Positions 23,956 to 31,755 of a stretch of 52,674 nucleotides of DNA are shown piece by piece (position 1 is the stretch's first letter; each line of letters begins with the position of its first letter). Source of the stretch: an uncultured Acidimicrobiaceae bacterium (GTDB lineage: Bacteria > Actinomycetota > Acidimicrobiia > Spongiisociales > UBA5794); assembly GCA_947259365.1 (NCBI GenBank), contig CAMYMC010000037.1, forward strand, positions 1-52,674, written 5' to 3'. The position numbers and the translations under genes are program-made. Under the pieces are notes generated by a model. The model saw only the letters and a list, made by a program, of their open reading frames with translations. It searched no databases and was not told the origin of the DNA.

Positions 23956-24882
23956 TCAGACGGCAAAGTCGATGATGACCTTGACGATCTCCTCGGCCCG
24001 GTTCAGCACCGACTCGTGGCGCCCGCCGACGAGCTCGGCCAGCTCCGCGTCGTTGAGCCGGGCGGCGAGGTCGTACTGGGTCGGGGGCGGCACCATCTGG
24101 TCGTCGGTTGGGATGACGACGAGTGCCGGCACGTCGAGACGCCCGATCCACGGTCTCGAGTCGAAGCGCCACACCGCCGCGCCAGCTTCGTAGTACAGCG
24201 TCGGGTCGCGGCGGAGGAGGCCGACCCGCATCCAGCGGTGGTGATTCGGTGCCAGCGACCCGGTGCCGATGAGCACCCGGCTCGTCACCGCTGCCATCTC
24301 CAGGCGCGAGATCCGGGCCAGAGCCCGGCCGAGCCAGAACAGCACGCGCATCGTCGCCCGGTGGCGTGCCACCGGGCGGGCCGCGGTCGCCCCGAGGACG
24401 ACCCGGGCAACGAGATCGGGCCGGCGCCTGGCGAGCTCCTGGACGGCCATGCCGCCCATCGACCAGCCGAACACGGTGGCGGCCCGGACGTCGAGCGCGT
24501 CGAGCACTCCGGCGAGGTCGTCGGCGAGATCGGCGACCTCGAACGGGCCCCGCACCCAGTCGGATCGGCCGTGGTTGCGATGGTCCGGCACGATGACGCG
24601 GAACCGCTCGGCGAGTGCCGGGATCATCCGGTGGAACGTCATCTCGCCGTCGAGGCTCCACCCGTGGACGAGGACGAGTGCCGGGCCGTCTCTCGGGCCC
24701 GTCTCCCGCACGAACAGCTCCCGCTCGCCGACGAAGACCGTCCGCCCACCGATGCGAAGGGGTCGCTCCTGGTTCGGCGCGTATCGGGGCTGCACCTCGG
24801 GACCGAGAATCCTCCAGCCAAGCCAGCCGAGGGCGAGGCGGCGAAGGGCGCTCCGCAGCCGAGAGGGAGGGGGGGAGCTCAT
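23956..24882 (-). CDS. Alpha/beta hydrolase
   Basis: Hydrolase-fold protein of 308 aa. About 45 basic and aromatic residues precede the fold; one short hydrophobic segment (LALGWLGWRILG) near residues 16-27 could anchor it loosely. Core motifs: LVLVHGWSLDGEMTFHRMI, DHRNHGRSDW, the nucleophile elbow GWSMGG, the acid strand ALVVIPTDDQMVPP and the His in VGGRHESVLN. It is related to haloalkane-dehalogenase/peroxidase-type hydrolases in general, with no specific assignment. The start ATG lies 6 bases after a TAACCT box (24894-24889), leaderless. It is paired tail to tail with the MenH-like hydrolase gene. Confidence 0.83.
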   Translation of the reverse strand: MSSPPPSRLRSALRRLALGWLGWRILGPEVQPRYAPNQERPLRIGGRTVFVGERELFVRETGPRDGPALVLVHGWSLDGEMTFHRMIPALAERFRVIVPDHRNHGRSDWVRGPFEVADLADDLAGVLDALDVRAATVFGWSMGGMAVQELARRRPDLVARVVLGATAARPVARHRATMRVLFWLGRALARISRLEMAAVTSRVLIGTGSLAPNHHRWMRVGLLRRDPTLYYEAGAAVWRFDSRPWIGRLDVPALVVIPTDDQMVPPPTQYDLAARLNDAELAELVGGRHESVLNRAEEIVKVIIDFAV

Positions 24883-24913
24883 GGCGCGAGGTTACGCGAC
24901 CGACCCGGTGGCG

Positions 24914-25351
24914 TCAGCGGCCCAGCTCGCCGCGGGCGAACACGAGGTCGGCGACGGGGGTGCCCGCGACCAGGTGCTCGTCGATGATCCGGTCGATGGC
25001 CGCTTCGTCGACGGAGTGGTACCAGGTGCCGTCCGGGTAGACGACGGCGATCGGTCCGGACTCGCAGATCCGGAGACAGTCGGCCTTCGTTCGCAGCACG
25101 CACCCGTCCCCGACCGTCGTCGCCGGCGGCTCCTCAGCGACGTCGACCCCTTGCCAGTGCGGGGGCGGCGAGGCGAGGTCGAGTTCCTTGAGGCGCCGTT
25201 TGAGGTGGCGCCAGACCCGGGCGGTGGTCTCGTAGGGCGCACAACGGGGGGTCGACTGCTCGGCGCACAGGAAGATGTGGCGCTCCACGCCTGCCACGTT
25301 GAGCGCCGTAGCGATGGTCTCCAGCCTGCGAGCACGTACCTCCGGGTTCAC
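24914..25351 (-). CDS. Thioredoxin-like (2Fe-2S) ferredoxin domain protein
   Basis: Protein of 145 aa with the fold of NuoE/2Fe-2S thioredoxin-like ferredoxins. Visible: HIFLCAEQSTPRCAPYETTARVWRHLKRRLKE and, in the second half, CVLRTKADCLRICESGPIAVVYPDGTWYHSVDEAAIDRIIDEHL. The four cluster Cys would be those in FLC, PRC and the C-x3-C pair DCLRIC; CESGPIAVVYPDGTWY is very characteristic of this family. GTG 25351 is chosen because GGAGG is 4 bases upstream. It follows selD after 99 bases on the same strand, but a TAGCTT-like box between them suggests its own promoter. A role in electron supply is likely; a role in selenium metabolism is only suggested by position. Confidence 0.85.
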   Translation of the reverse strand: MNPEVRARRLETIATALNVAGVERHIFLCAEQSTPRCAPYETTARVWRHLKRRLKELDLASPPPHWQGVDVAEEPPATTVGDGCVLRTKADCLRICESGPIAVVYPDGTWYHSVDEAAIDRIIDEHLVAGTPVADLVFARGELGR

Positions 25352-25450
25352 CGCTCCTCCACGCATCGCGCGATCGACGAGGCCGTCGTGGTCGGTCCTC
25401 CGCCATGCCGCCGCGCCACGAAGCTACCACCGGCCCGGCTCCACACGGCC

Positions 25451-26512
25451 TCACCGGCTGCCGTGGATGGTGATCCTGCCACCGGGGCCGTCGGCGAACG
25501 CCCGTCCCCGGACCGAGCCGATGACGGCCGCGGTGACGCCCTCGTCTTCGAGCGCTTGGAGGAGGGCCCCCAGCAGCGGCCGGTCGACGGCGAGCAGGAG
25601 CCCACCGGAGGTCTGGGCGTCGGCGAGCATGAGGCGACCCACGTCGTCGACGGCACCAAAGTCGGTGTAACGCGACGCCGCCTCGAGGTTGCGTCGCGTC
25701 CCGCCGGGGACCACGCCCGCCGCGGCGAGCTCGGCGATCCCGTCGAGCCACGGCACCGCCGCCCACTCGAGATCGACGCTCACCTGCGACGCCCGCATGA
25801 TCTCAGCGACGTGGCCGAGGAGCCCGAACCCGGTGACGTCGGTCGCTGCGTGCACTCCGACCCGTCGCATCGCCGCCGCTGCGCCTGCATTGAGCCGCGT
25901 CATCACCTCGACGACAGCGCCAACGAGCTCGGGGCCGGCCGCACTCTGCTTGATCGCCGTCGCCGCGATCCCGCTGCCGAGGGGCTTGGTGAGCACGAGG
26001 GCATCGGCGGGACGCGCCCCCGCGTTGGTGACGATGTCGTCGGGGTGGGCGACGCCGGTCACAGCTAGGCCGTACTTGGGCTCCGGATCGTCGATGCTGT
26101 GCCCTCCGAGGAGGGTGCAGCGTGCCTCGTCGAGCACTTCCGCTGCGCCCTCGAGGACGTCGCCGAGGAGATCGAGGGGAAGGGCGTCCCTGGGCCAGCA
26201 GACGATCTGGAGCGCGGTGAGCGGAGCGGCGCCCATGGCGTAGACGTCGGAGAGGGCGTTGGCCGCGGCGATGCGTCCCCAATCGTGGGCGTCGTCGACG
26301 ATGGGGGTGAAGAAGTCCACGGTCTGGACGAGCGCGGCGTCGGCGGAGATGCGGTAGACGCCGGCGTCGTCGGACGCCTCGATGCCGACGAGCAGGTCGT
26401 CGTGGCGCGTCGGACCCAGGTTGTGCAAGCGGCGCAGGACCTGTGCCAGCTCGTCAGGTGCGAGCTTGCACGCTCAGCCGGCGCCGTGGGAGAACGCAGT
26501 CAGCTTCGGCAC
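25451..26512 (-). CDS. selD: Selenophosphate synthase, itself a selenoprotein (in-frame UGA)
   Basis: Makes selenophosphate from selenide and ATP for selenocysteine synthesis. The reading frame from GTG 26512 (AGGAGG 5 bases upstream) runs MPKLTAFSHGAG, then TGA at 26476-26474, then ACKLAPDELAQVL, matching the active-site loop SHGAG-C/U-x-C-K of SelD, so the UGA is read as Sec13. The rest is a normal SelD: HDDLLVGIEASDDAGVYRISADAALVQTVDFFTPIVDD, NALSDVYAMGAAPLTALQIVCWP, LLGGHSIDDPEPKYGLAVTGVAHP and TDVTGFGLLGHVAEIM. Full length is 353 aa including Sec. A caller ignoring recoding would start it at an internal codon near 26428. A hairpin 4 bases after the UGA is a candidate SECIS. A -10 box TACACT lies at 26540-26535. 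Confidence 0.93.
26444..26470 (-). promoter_or_regulatory. Candidate bacterial SECIS hairpin in selD
   Basis: Downstream of the in-frame UGA (minus strand, after GCG): TGC, mismatch A, AGCTCG, 7-base loop CACCTGA, CGAGCT, mismatch G, GCA. That is a 6-bp plus 3-bp stem with one mismatch. The loop begins 13 bases after the UGA, at the near end of the range for bacterial SelB-binding elements. It lies within coding sequence. Confidence 0.7.
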
Positions 26513-26632
26513 GATCACCTCCTCTCGGCCCGGCAGTGTACGGGCCGGCCGCGGCGCCACCCGATTCCCGATCGACCCAGCCCGCGATGGTTCACCCCGC
26601 ACGGCCGTGGACCGGACGCCATTGCGCGATGG

Positions 26633-26701
26633 GTACGATCAGAGGCATTCGAGCTGCGCGCTCGAACGCGGCAGGCCCCCTCGTCCCCCCTGGGGGGCCT
26701 G
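26633..26701 (+). promoter_or_regulatory. Structured region upstream of mgtE
   Basis: A possible -10 TACGAT (26633-26638) is followed by hairpin TTCGAG-7 nt-CTCGAA (26648-26666) and then a 9-bp GC-rich stem, CAGGCCCCC (26672-26680) with GGGGGCCTG (26693-26701). There is no T-tract. Transcripts from the upstream box would carry both hairpins; a second box TATTCT (26735-26740) would give leaderless mRNA. Confidence 0.4.
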
Positions 26702-26747
26702 TCGTCGTTCCGGGGAGCACGAGAGTGCCGACCCTATTCTCCCCTCC

Positions 26748-28124
26748 ATGCGCTTCCGCCTCTTCAGCGCCCGCTCCGGCGACGATGATCTGAGGGATCT
26801 CGCCCGCCGTACCCCAGACGCGGCCGAGGAGTACCTCGAGGCCCATCCGGACGAGTGGGAGACGCTGGCGGAGGCGACGCCGCAGAACGCCGCGGACATC
26901 CTCGAGGCGATCGACGAGGCACCGGCTGCGGACCTCCTCGGCGACCTCGAGGTCGAAGACGCCGCCGACGTCCTCGACGAGATGCGCCCCGAGGCGGCAG
27001 CCGATGTCATCGAGCAGCTGCCGGCGGACGCCGCCGCCGCGCTCATCAGCGCCATGGAAACGGACCAGGCGGCCGACATCGTGGGCTCGCTCGACGACGA
27101 CGCCCGATCCGCGGTCATCGAGGCGCTCGACCCCGAGGCGTCCCGCGATCTCACCGACCTCCTCCGCTACGCCCCCGACACTGCGGGCGGGCTGATGACG
27201 ACCGAGATCGCGTCGCTGCCCGTCGGCATGACGGCCGGGGAGGCGGTGGAGCGCTTGCGGGTCCTCCATGACGAGCTCGGGGCGAACATGACGTACGTCT
27301 ACGTCGTCGACGATGCCGGGAGGCTCCTCGGCGTCGTCTCCTTCCGGGATCTGTTCTTCGCCCGGCCCGGCCAGGGCCTCGACGAGGTGATGGTCCGCGA
27401 CCCGGTCGCGGCGACGGTGGGCACCGACCGGGAGATCGCCTCGGAGCTCATCCAGCGCTATCACCTCATTGCCCTGCCGGTGACCGACCACGAGGGTCAC
27501 CTCGTCGGCATCGTCAAGGTCTCCGAGGCACTCGAGGCCGTCCAGGCCGAGGCGACCGAGGACATCACCGCGATGGTGGGTGCCGGCGCCGAAGAGTCCG
27601 TCTACACGCCGGTCATGCGCTCGGCCCGTCGGCGGTTGCCGTGGATCGTCGTCAACCTCTTCATCGGTTTTGCGATCGCAACGGTCATCTTCCAGTTCGA
27701 GGACACCATCCGGTCCGACGCCAGGCTCGCCGCCTACATGCCGATGGTCGCGCTCCTCGCCGGCAACAGCGGCAATCAGAGCCTCGCCGTCATCATCAGA
27801 GCGATGGCGATCGGCGACCTACCGCCGGGCCGCGCCCCCAGGGCGGTGCGGCGCGAGTTCGCCGTCGGCTTCGTGAACGGGGTCGCGATCGCCCTGCTCT
27901 CGGGTCTCGGCGGCGCCCTCATCGCCGGCAGTCACATCGGGGTCGTCATCGCCGTCGCCGTCGCCGTCAACTTCCTCGTCGCCGGATTCGCCGGGGCGGG
28001 AATCCCAGTCGTACTCCGCCGGCTCGGTCAGGACCCGGCCCTCGCCTCGAACATCTTCCTCACGATGATCACCGACATCGTCGGCTTCGGAGGCTTCCTC
28101 CTCACGGCATCGATCCTGCTGTAG
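26748..28124 (+). CDS. mgtE: Magnesium transporter MgtE
   Basis: Mg2+ channel of 458 aa. Order: N-terminal superhelical MgtE_N domain (about 10-135; repeated A/D/L-rich helices such as AADVLDEMRPEAAADVIEQLPADAAAALI), a CBS pair (about 140-265, with APDTAGGLMTTEI then GVVSFRDLFFA and VGIVKVSEALEAVQAEATEDI), a plug helix, and a C-terminal five-helix membrane domain (about 290-458) containing YMPMVALLAGNSGNQSLAVIIRAMA, the conserved NSGNQ segment. In known MgtE the N and CBS domains sense cytosolic Mg2+ and close the channel. A TATTCT box 7 bases before the ATG indicates leaderless translation; an alternative upstream start site would include two hairpins. It is divergent from selD. Confidence 0.95.
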   Translation: MRFRLFSARSGDDDLRDLARRTPDAAEEYLEAHPDEWETLAEATPQNAADILEAIDEAPAADLLGDLEVEDAADVLDEMRPEAAADVIEQLPADAAAALISAMETDQAADIVGSLDDDARSAVIEALDPEASRDLTDLLRYAPDTAGGLMTTEIASLPVGMTAGEAVERLRVLHDELGANMTYVYVVDDAGRLLGVVSFRDLFFARPGQGLDEVMVRDPVAATVGTDREIASELIQRYHLIALPVTDHEGHLVGIVKVSEALEAVQAEATEDITAMVGAGAEESVYTPVMRSARRRLPWIVVNLFIGFAIATVIFQFEDTIRSDARLAAYMPMVALLAGNSGNQSLAVIIRAMAIGDLPPGRAPRAVRREFAVGFVNGVAIALLSGLGGALIAGSHIGVVIAVAVAVNFLVAGFAGAGIPVVLRRLGQDPALASNIFLTMITDIVGFGGFLLTASILL

Positions 28125-28135
28125 TCGCGGGCAGG

Positions 28136-28669
28136 CTACGAGCCGAGGATGAGGGGGCTGAGCTCCGCGAACGGCCCGGCGAAGACGATCCGGAACCCGT
28201 CCTCGAGTCTCGCCCAGAAATGCTGGTCGAGCACCGCCTCGCCGGCGGTGTCGACGTCGTCGACAAGGACGAGATCCGCAGCTTCCTGGGAGGACACGAC
28301 GTATGCCTCGAACACGGGCGGGAACCGCTCGACGACGTCGGCGAGGACGTTCTGCAGATCGATGTCCGACAGCGACTCGAAATCGGGGTCGATGAGGACG
28401 ACGACCGTGTCGCCGGCCTCCCCCTCGGAGCGGGAGACGATCGTGTAGCTGGGGAACTCGACCTGCCCCAACGCGGCGAGCGTCGTCGACGTCGTCGCCG
28501 TGGTCGGAGCAGCCGTCGTCACCGGCGGCGCCTGGGTCGTGCCGAGGGTCGTGATCGGCACGGCCGTCGTCGTGGTCGACGTCTCTGCGGTGTCGTCGTC
28601 ACCGGAGCAGGCGGCGAGGACCGACGCCAGAGCGGCGATCACGATGATTCGCGGCATCACACTGCGCAT
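28136..28669 (-). CDS. Thr-rich lipoprotein of unknown function
   Basis: Secreted protein of 177 aa. The N-terminus MRSVMPRIIVIAALASVLAAC is a lipoprotein signal with lipobox LAAC (Cys21). A linker rich in Thr, Pro and Ala follows (about residues 28-68), typical of actinobacterial surface proteins. The globular part (about 70-177) is acidic, with YTIVSRSEGEAGDTVVVLIDPDFESLSDIDLQNVLADVVERFPPVFEAYVV; I do not recognise the fold. The ATG at 28669 follows a TAGAGT box (28682-28677) by 7 bases, leaderless. It converges on mgtE with 11 bases between the stops. No function is proposed. Confidence 0.75.
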   Translation of the reverse strand: MRSVMPRIIVIAALASVLAACSGDDDTAETSTTTTAVPITTLGTTQAPPVTTAAPTTATTSTTLAALGQVEFPSYTIVSRSEGEAGDTVVVLIDPDFESLSDIDLQNVLADVVERFPPVFEAYVVSSQEAADLVLVDDVDTAGEAVLDQHFWARLEDGFRIVFAGPFAELSPLILGS

Positions 28670-28709
28670 GGTCTGGACTCTACCCCCGGTTCCGTTTTGC
28701 GCACGGCAG

Positions 28710-29135
28710 TTACGCATCGTCGGCAGCCAGCCACTCTTCGTAGGAGACGCCCTCCATCCAGACCTCGTGGTGGACGACGCGGAACAACCGACCCACCTCC
28801 TCGAAGAGCTCCCGGCTCGGGGCTTCCTCGAGACCGAGGCGGGCCACATCGAGAACCGGGCGCCAGCCGGACGCACCGACGGCGAGGTCGACCCGCGTCC
28901 TCCAATCCCCGGCGTCCGACGGAACCCGGGCGTCCGGGTCGTGCCAGAACGCAGCGAGCTTGCGGCTCACTCGCATCGCCCTGCGCACGTGTCGCGCAAC
29001 TTCCCGGCCGGGCGGTGCCGCGAACAGATCATCCGCCCACGAAGCGAGCCGGGCATCGGTCCATTCCCCCGGGGAGATGACGGCCCCCCGATAGAGCTCA
29101 TCGAGGCTGTGGACGAGCGCGAGGTGGTCCATCAT
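28710..29135 (-). CDS. Hypothetical protein coupled to a class IV aminotransferase
   Basis: Soluble, mostly helical protein of 141 aa with no motif I recognise. Notable stretches are ARLASWADDLFAAPPGREVARHVRRAMRVSRKLAAFWHD, WRTRVDLAVGASGWRPVLDVARLGLEEAPSRELFEEV and VHHEVWMEGVSYEEWL. It is rich in Trp, His and acidic residues. Its ATG overlaps the stop codon of the aminotransferase gene (ATGA at 29135-29132), so the two are translationally coupled and probably work together. It has a separate downstream neighbour (the Thr-rich lipoprotein) with its own promoter. Confidence 0.75.
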   Translation of the reverse strand: MMDHLALVHSLDELYRGAVISPGEWTDARLASWADDLFAAPPGREVARHVRRAMRVSRKLAAFWHDPDARVPSDAGDWRTRVDLAVGASGWRPVLDVARLGLEEAPSRELFEEVGRLFRVVHHEVWMEGVSYEEWLAADDA

Positions 29136-29971
29136 CGTGCCGTCTCGGCATCGACGAGGGCGCGGAACGCAGCCGCAAGCGCCGCGGTGACGGGACCGGG
29201 ACCGAGGGTGTGCTCTCCGACGGCGACGACGGGAGCGACCTCACGCACCGTCGACATCACGAACACCTCGTCGGCTGCGGCGACCCGGTCGAGGTCCGCC
29301 GCGACCTCCGCGACCACGCGGCCCTGGCTCGCAGCGACCTCGATGACCGCGGACCGCGTGATCGAAGCGAGAATGCCCAGGTCGAGCGAAGGCGTCTCGA
29401 TCGTGCCTGCTGCGACCCAGCCGATGGAGAACGTCGGGCCCTCGAGCACCTCTCCGCTTCGGCCGATGAGGAGGGCGTCGTCGTAGCCTCGCTCGCGGGC
29501 CTCGAGCGTCGCAGCCAGGTTGGGAGCGTACGACAGCGCTTTGACGCCGGTGAGCCGATACCGCTCCCGCGTCGAGTGCCACGGCGCGGCAACCGGCAGC
29601 ACGCGGTATGCATCCGGGACGGGCCCCGGATCCTCGGCGAACACGACCACCCGCGACTCCACTCCGGGTCGATGGAGGTCGATGCCGCCGGTGACGATCA
29701 GACGAACGACGGCGTCACCGGCGCCGGCGGCGACCCGGCCGACCCACTGCTCGAGGTCGGCCCGGGGTGGGAGCGGGATCCGCAGGGCGCCGGCTCCGGC
29801 GGTGAGCCGATCGAGGTGGCCGCCGAGCCGGAACGGCCTGCCACCATAGGACCGGAGTGCCTCGAAACAGCCGTAGCCACGCTGCACGGCGATGTCGAGC
29901 ACGGAGACCAGCGCGGCGCCCGGGTCGTGAGCGACACCATCGACGAGCACATCCCCGAGCACCGATGACAT
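29132..29971 (-). CDS. Class IV aminotransferase (branched-chain aminotransferase / ADC lyase type)
   Basis: PLP enzyme of 279 aa in the fold-type IV group of branched-chain aminotransferases, D-amino-acid aminotransferases and 4-amino-4-deoxychorismate lyase (PabC). Seen: VLDIAVQRGYGCFEALRSYGGRPFRLGGHLDRL near the N-terminus, the PLP lysine in LTGVKALSYAPNLAATLEARERGYDDALLIGRSGEVLEGPTFSIGWV, and EVFVMSTVREVAPVVAVG towards the C-terminus. The short length and EGPTFSIGW context fit PabC-like or DAAT-like members, but reaction specificity cannot be set. The start ATG at 29971 lies 8 bases after a TAGGCT box (29985-29980), leaderless. The next gene overlaps its stop. Confidence 0.83.
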   Translation of the reverse strand: MSSVLGDVLVDGVAHDPGAALVSVLDIAVQRGYGCFEALRSYGGRPFRLGGHLDRLTAGAGALRIPLPPRADLEQWVGRVAAGAGDAVVRLIVTGGIDLHRPGVESRVVVFAEDPGPVPDAYRVLPVAAPWHSTRERYRLTGVKALSYAPNLAATLEARERGYDDALLIGRSGEVLEGPTFSIGWVAAGTIETPSLDLGILASITRSAVIEVAASQGRVVAEVAADLDRVAAADEVFVMSTVREVAPVVAVGEHTLGPGPVTAALAAAFRALVDAETAR

Positions 29972-30010
29972 GACGGCCGAGCCTACCGGCCGGCGCCACA
30001 CTCACCGGGA

Positions 30011-31714
30011 TCAGGCGCGAAAGCAGTTCGTGATGGGAAGCCTCCGGTCCTTCCCGAAGCCCTTACGGGTGATCCGCACCCCGGGCGGTGCTTGCCGCCG
30101 TTTGTACTCGTTGCGGTCGACCATGCGCGCCACCTCGGCGACGACGTCCGCCGGATAGCCGGCGGCGACGATCGACGGAATCGAGTCGTCGCCCTCGACG
30201 TAGCGCTCCAGGATCGCGTCGAGGAGTTCGTAGTCGGGCAGTGAGTCGGCATCGAGCTGACCGTCTCGGAGCTCAGCCGATGGCGGCTTGTCGATGATCG
30301 CCCCGGGGATGACCTCGCTCTGCGCGTTCCTCCAGCGGGCGAGGTCGTAGACGAGCGTCTTGAACACGTCCTTGAGGACGGCGAATCCGCCCGCCATGTC
30401 GCCGTACAGCGTGGCGTAGCCGACCGCCATCTCCGACTTGTTCCCGGTAGCGACGACCATCGAGCCGAACTTGTTCGACAGCGCCATGAGGACGGCCCCC
30501 CGGATGCGAGCCTGGAGGTTCTCCTCGGCGACGCCGTCGTCGGTGCCGGCGAACGCGGGAGCGAGCGCATCGAGGTACGCGGCGAAGATGTCGTCGATAC
30601 CGATGACGTCGATGCGGCATCCGAGGCGGGCGGCGAGCTCTTCCGAGTCACGCACCGAGCCTTGCGACGAATAGCGGGCCGGCATCGTCACTCCCCGGAC
30701 GGCGTCCGGACCGAGCGCGTCGACGGCGATCGCACAGGTGAGGGCCGAGTCGATGCCGCCGGACAGCCCGACGACGACCTCCTCGAAGCCGTTCTTGCGA
30801 ACGTAGTTGCGAAGCCCGGTGACGAGCGCTGTGTAGACCTCGCCGACGGGGTCGAGCCGCTTCGACGCCGACAACGGCGGCGGCCCGCGGCGGGCACCGG
30901 GTGCCGCGCTGACCTCCACCGTCGGCGCCGACACCGCACGACGGTCCTCGACGTCGACATCGACGACGAAGAGCTCCTCTTCGAACTGGGCGGCGCGATA
31001 GACGACCCGGCCGGTCGCATCGAGCACCATCGAGTCACCATCGAACACGAGCTCGTCCTGGCCGCCGACGAGGTTGACGTAGACGACCGGGACGCCGGAG
31101 CGTGTCGCCTCCGCGGCGAGCAACGCGGCTCGCTCGGTCCCCTTCCCGCGGTGGTAGGGCGACCCGTTGATGTTGAGGAGCGCCGCCGCCCCGGCACGTG
31201 CCTGTCGCCCCGGGGGGCCGTCCGGCGACCAGATGTCCTCGCAGATCGACACCCCGACCGGCACGCCGGCGATCTCCCACAGGTGCCCGGCGCTGGTGCC
31301 GGGTGCGAAGTAACGAGCTTCGTCGAACACGCCGTAGTTGGGCAGGAGCACCTTGTGGTACACGCCCGCCACCGCGCCTCCGGCGAGGACGGCGGCGGCG
31401 TTGGCGATCGTGCGCGGCGTCGAATCGTCGGCGCGGTCAGAACCCTCGACCCGGTCGACGAAGCCGACGACGACGGCCACCCGGTCGGCGCTGCGGGCGA
31501 GCTCGTCGACGGCGGCGAGGTTGGCGTCGACAAAGCCGTGGCGGAGCAGGAGGTCCTCAGGCGGGTACCCACAGACGGCCAGCTCGGGCAGGAGGAGGAG
31601 ATCGGCGTCGACGGAGCCCGCCCACCGCATCGCCTCGAGGATCATCGCGACGTTCCCGTCGATGTCGCCGACGCAGAGGTTGATCTGTGCGCCGGCCACG
31701 CGGAGGGCTCCCAT
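30011..31714 (-). CDS. nadE: Glutamine-dependent NAD+ synthetase
   Basis: Two-domain enzyme of 567 aa making NAD+ from deamido-NAD+, ATP and glutamine. The N-terminal nitrilase-type amidase (about 1-265) has its triad: Glu in LLLPELAVCGYPPEDLLLR, Lys in VYHKVLLPNYGVFDE and Cys in VSICEDIWSPDG. The C-terminal ATP-pyrophosphatase synthetase (about 285-567) has the P-loop VGLSGGIDSALTCAIAVDALG and later GNKSEMAVGYATLYGDMAGGFAVLKDVFKT. Length agrees with bacterial glutaminase-linked NadE. The start ATG at 31714 is preceded by a TAACCT box (31727-31722) at 7 bases, leaderless. It stands alone, followed closely by the divergent-facing aminotransferase genes on the same strand. Confidence 0.95.
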   Translation of the reverse strand: MGALRVAGAQINLCVGDIDGNVAMILEAMRWAGSVDADLLLLPELAVCGYPPEDLLLRHGFVDANLAAVDELARSADRVAVVVGFVDRVEGSDRADDSTPRTIANAAAVLAGGAVAGVYHKVLLPNYGVFDEARYFAPGTSAGHLWEIAGVPVGVSICEDIWSPDGPPGRQARAGAAALLNINGSPYHRGKGTERAALLAAEATRSGVPVVYVNLVGGQDELVFDGDSMVLDATGRVVYRAAQFEEELFVVDVDVEDRRAVSAPTVEVSAAPGARRGPPPLSASKRLDPVGEVYTALVTGLRNYVRKNGFEEVVVGLSGGIDSALTCAIAVDALGPDAVRGVTMPARYSSQGSVRDSEELAARLGCRIDVIGIDDIFAAYLDALAPAFAGTDDGVAEENLQARIRGAVLMALSNKFGSMVVATGNKSEMAVGYATLYGDMAGGFAVLKDVFKTLVYDLARWRNAQSEVIPGAIIDKPPSAELRDGQLDADSLPDYELLDAILERYVEGDDSIPSIVAAGYPADVVAEVARMVDRNEYKRRQAPPGVRITRKGFGKDRRLPITNCFRA

Positions 31715-31755
31715 GTTGGGCAGGTTACCGGCGCTCGATGCCGTGCCCGGCTCGC

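Noticed and set aside
25451..26428. selD as a 5'-truncated gene or pseudogene starting at TTG 26428
   Set aside because: Upstream of 26428 the frame continues with the perfect SelD active-site sequence, an SD and a GTG, broken only by one TGA at the Cys/Sec position, so recoding explains it better than damage.
26633..26747. M-box (Mg2+) riboswitch before mgtE
   Set aside because: The conserved M-box core could not be found and the segment is only about 100 bases; only two simple hairpins are visible.
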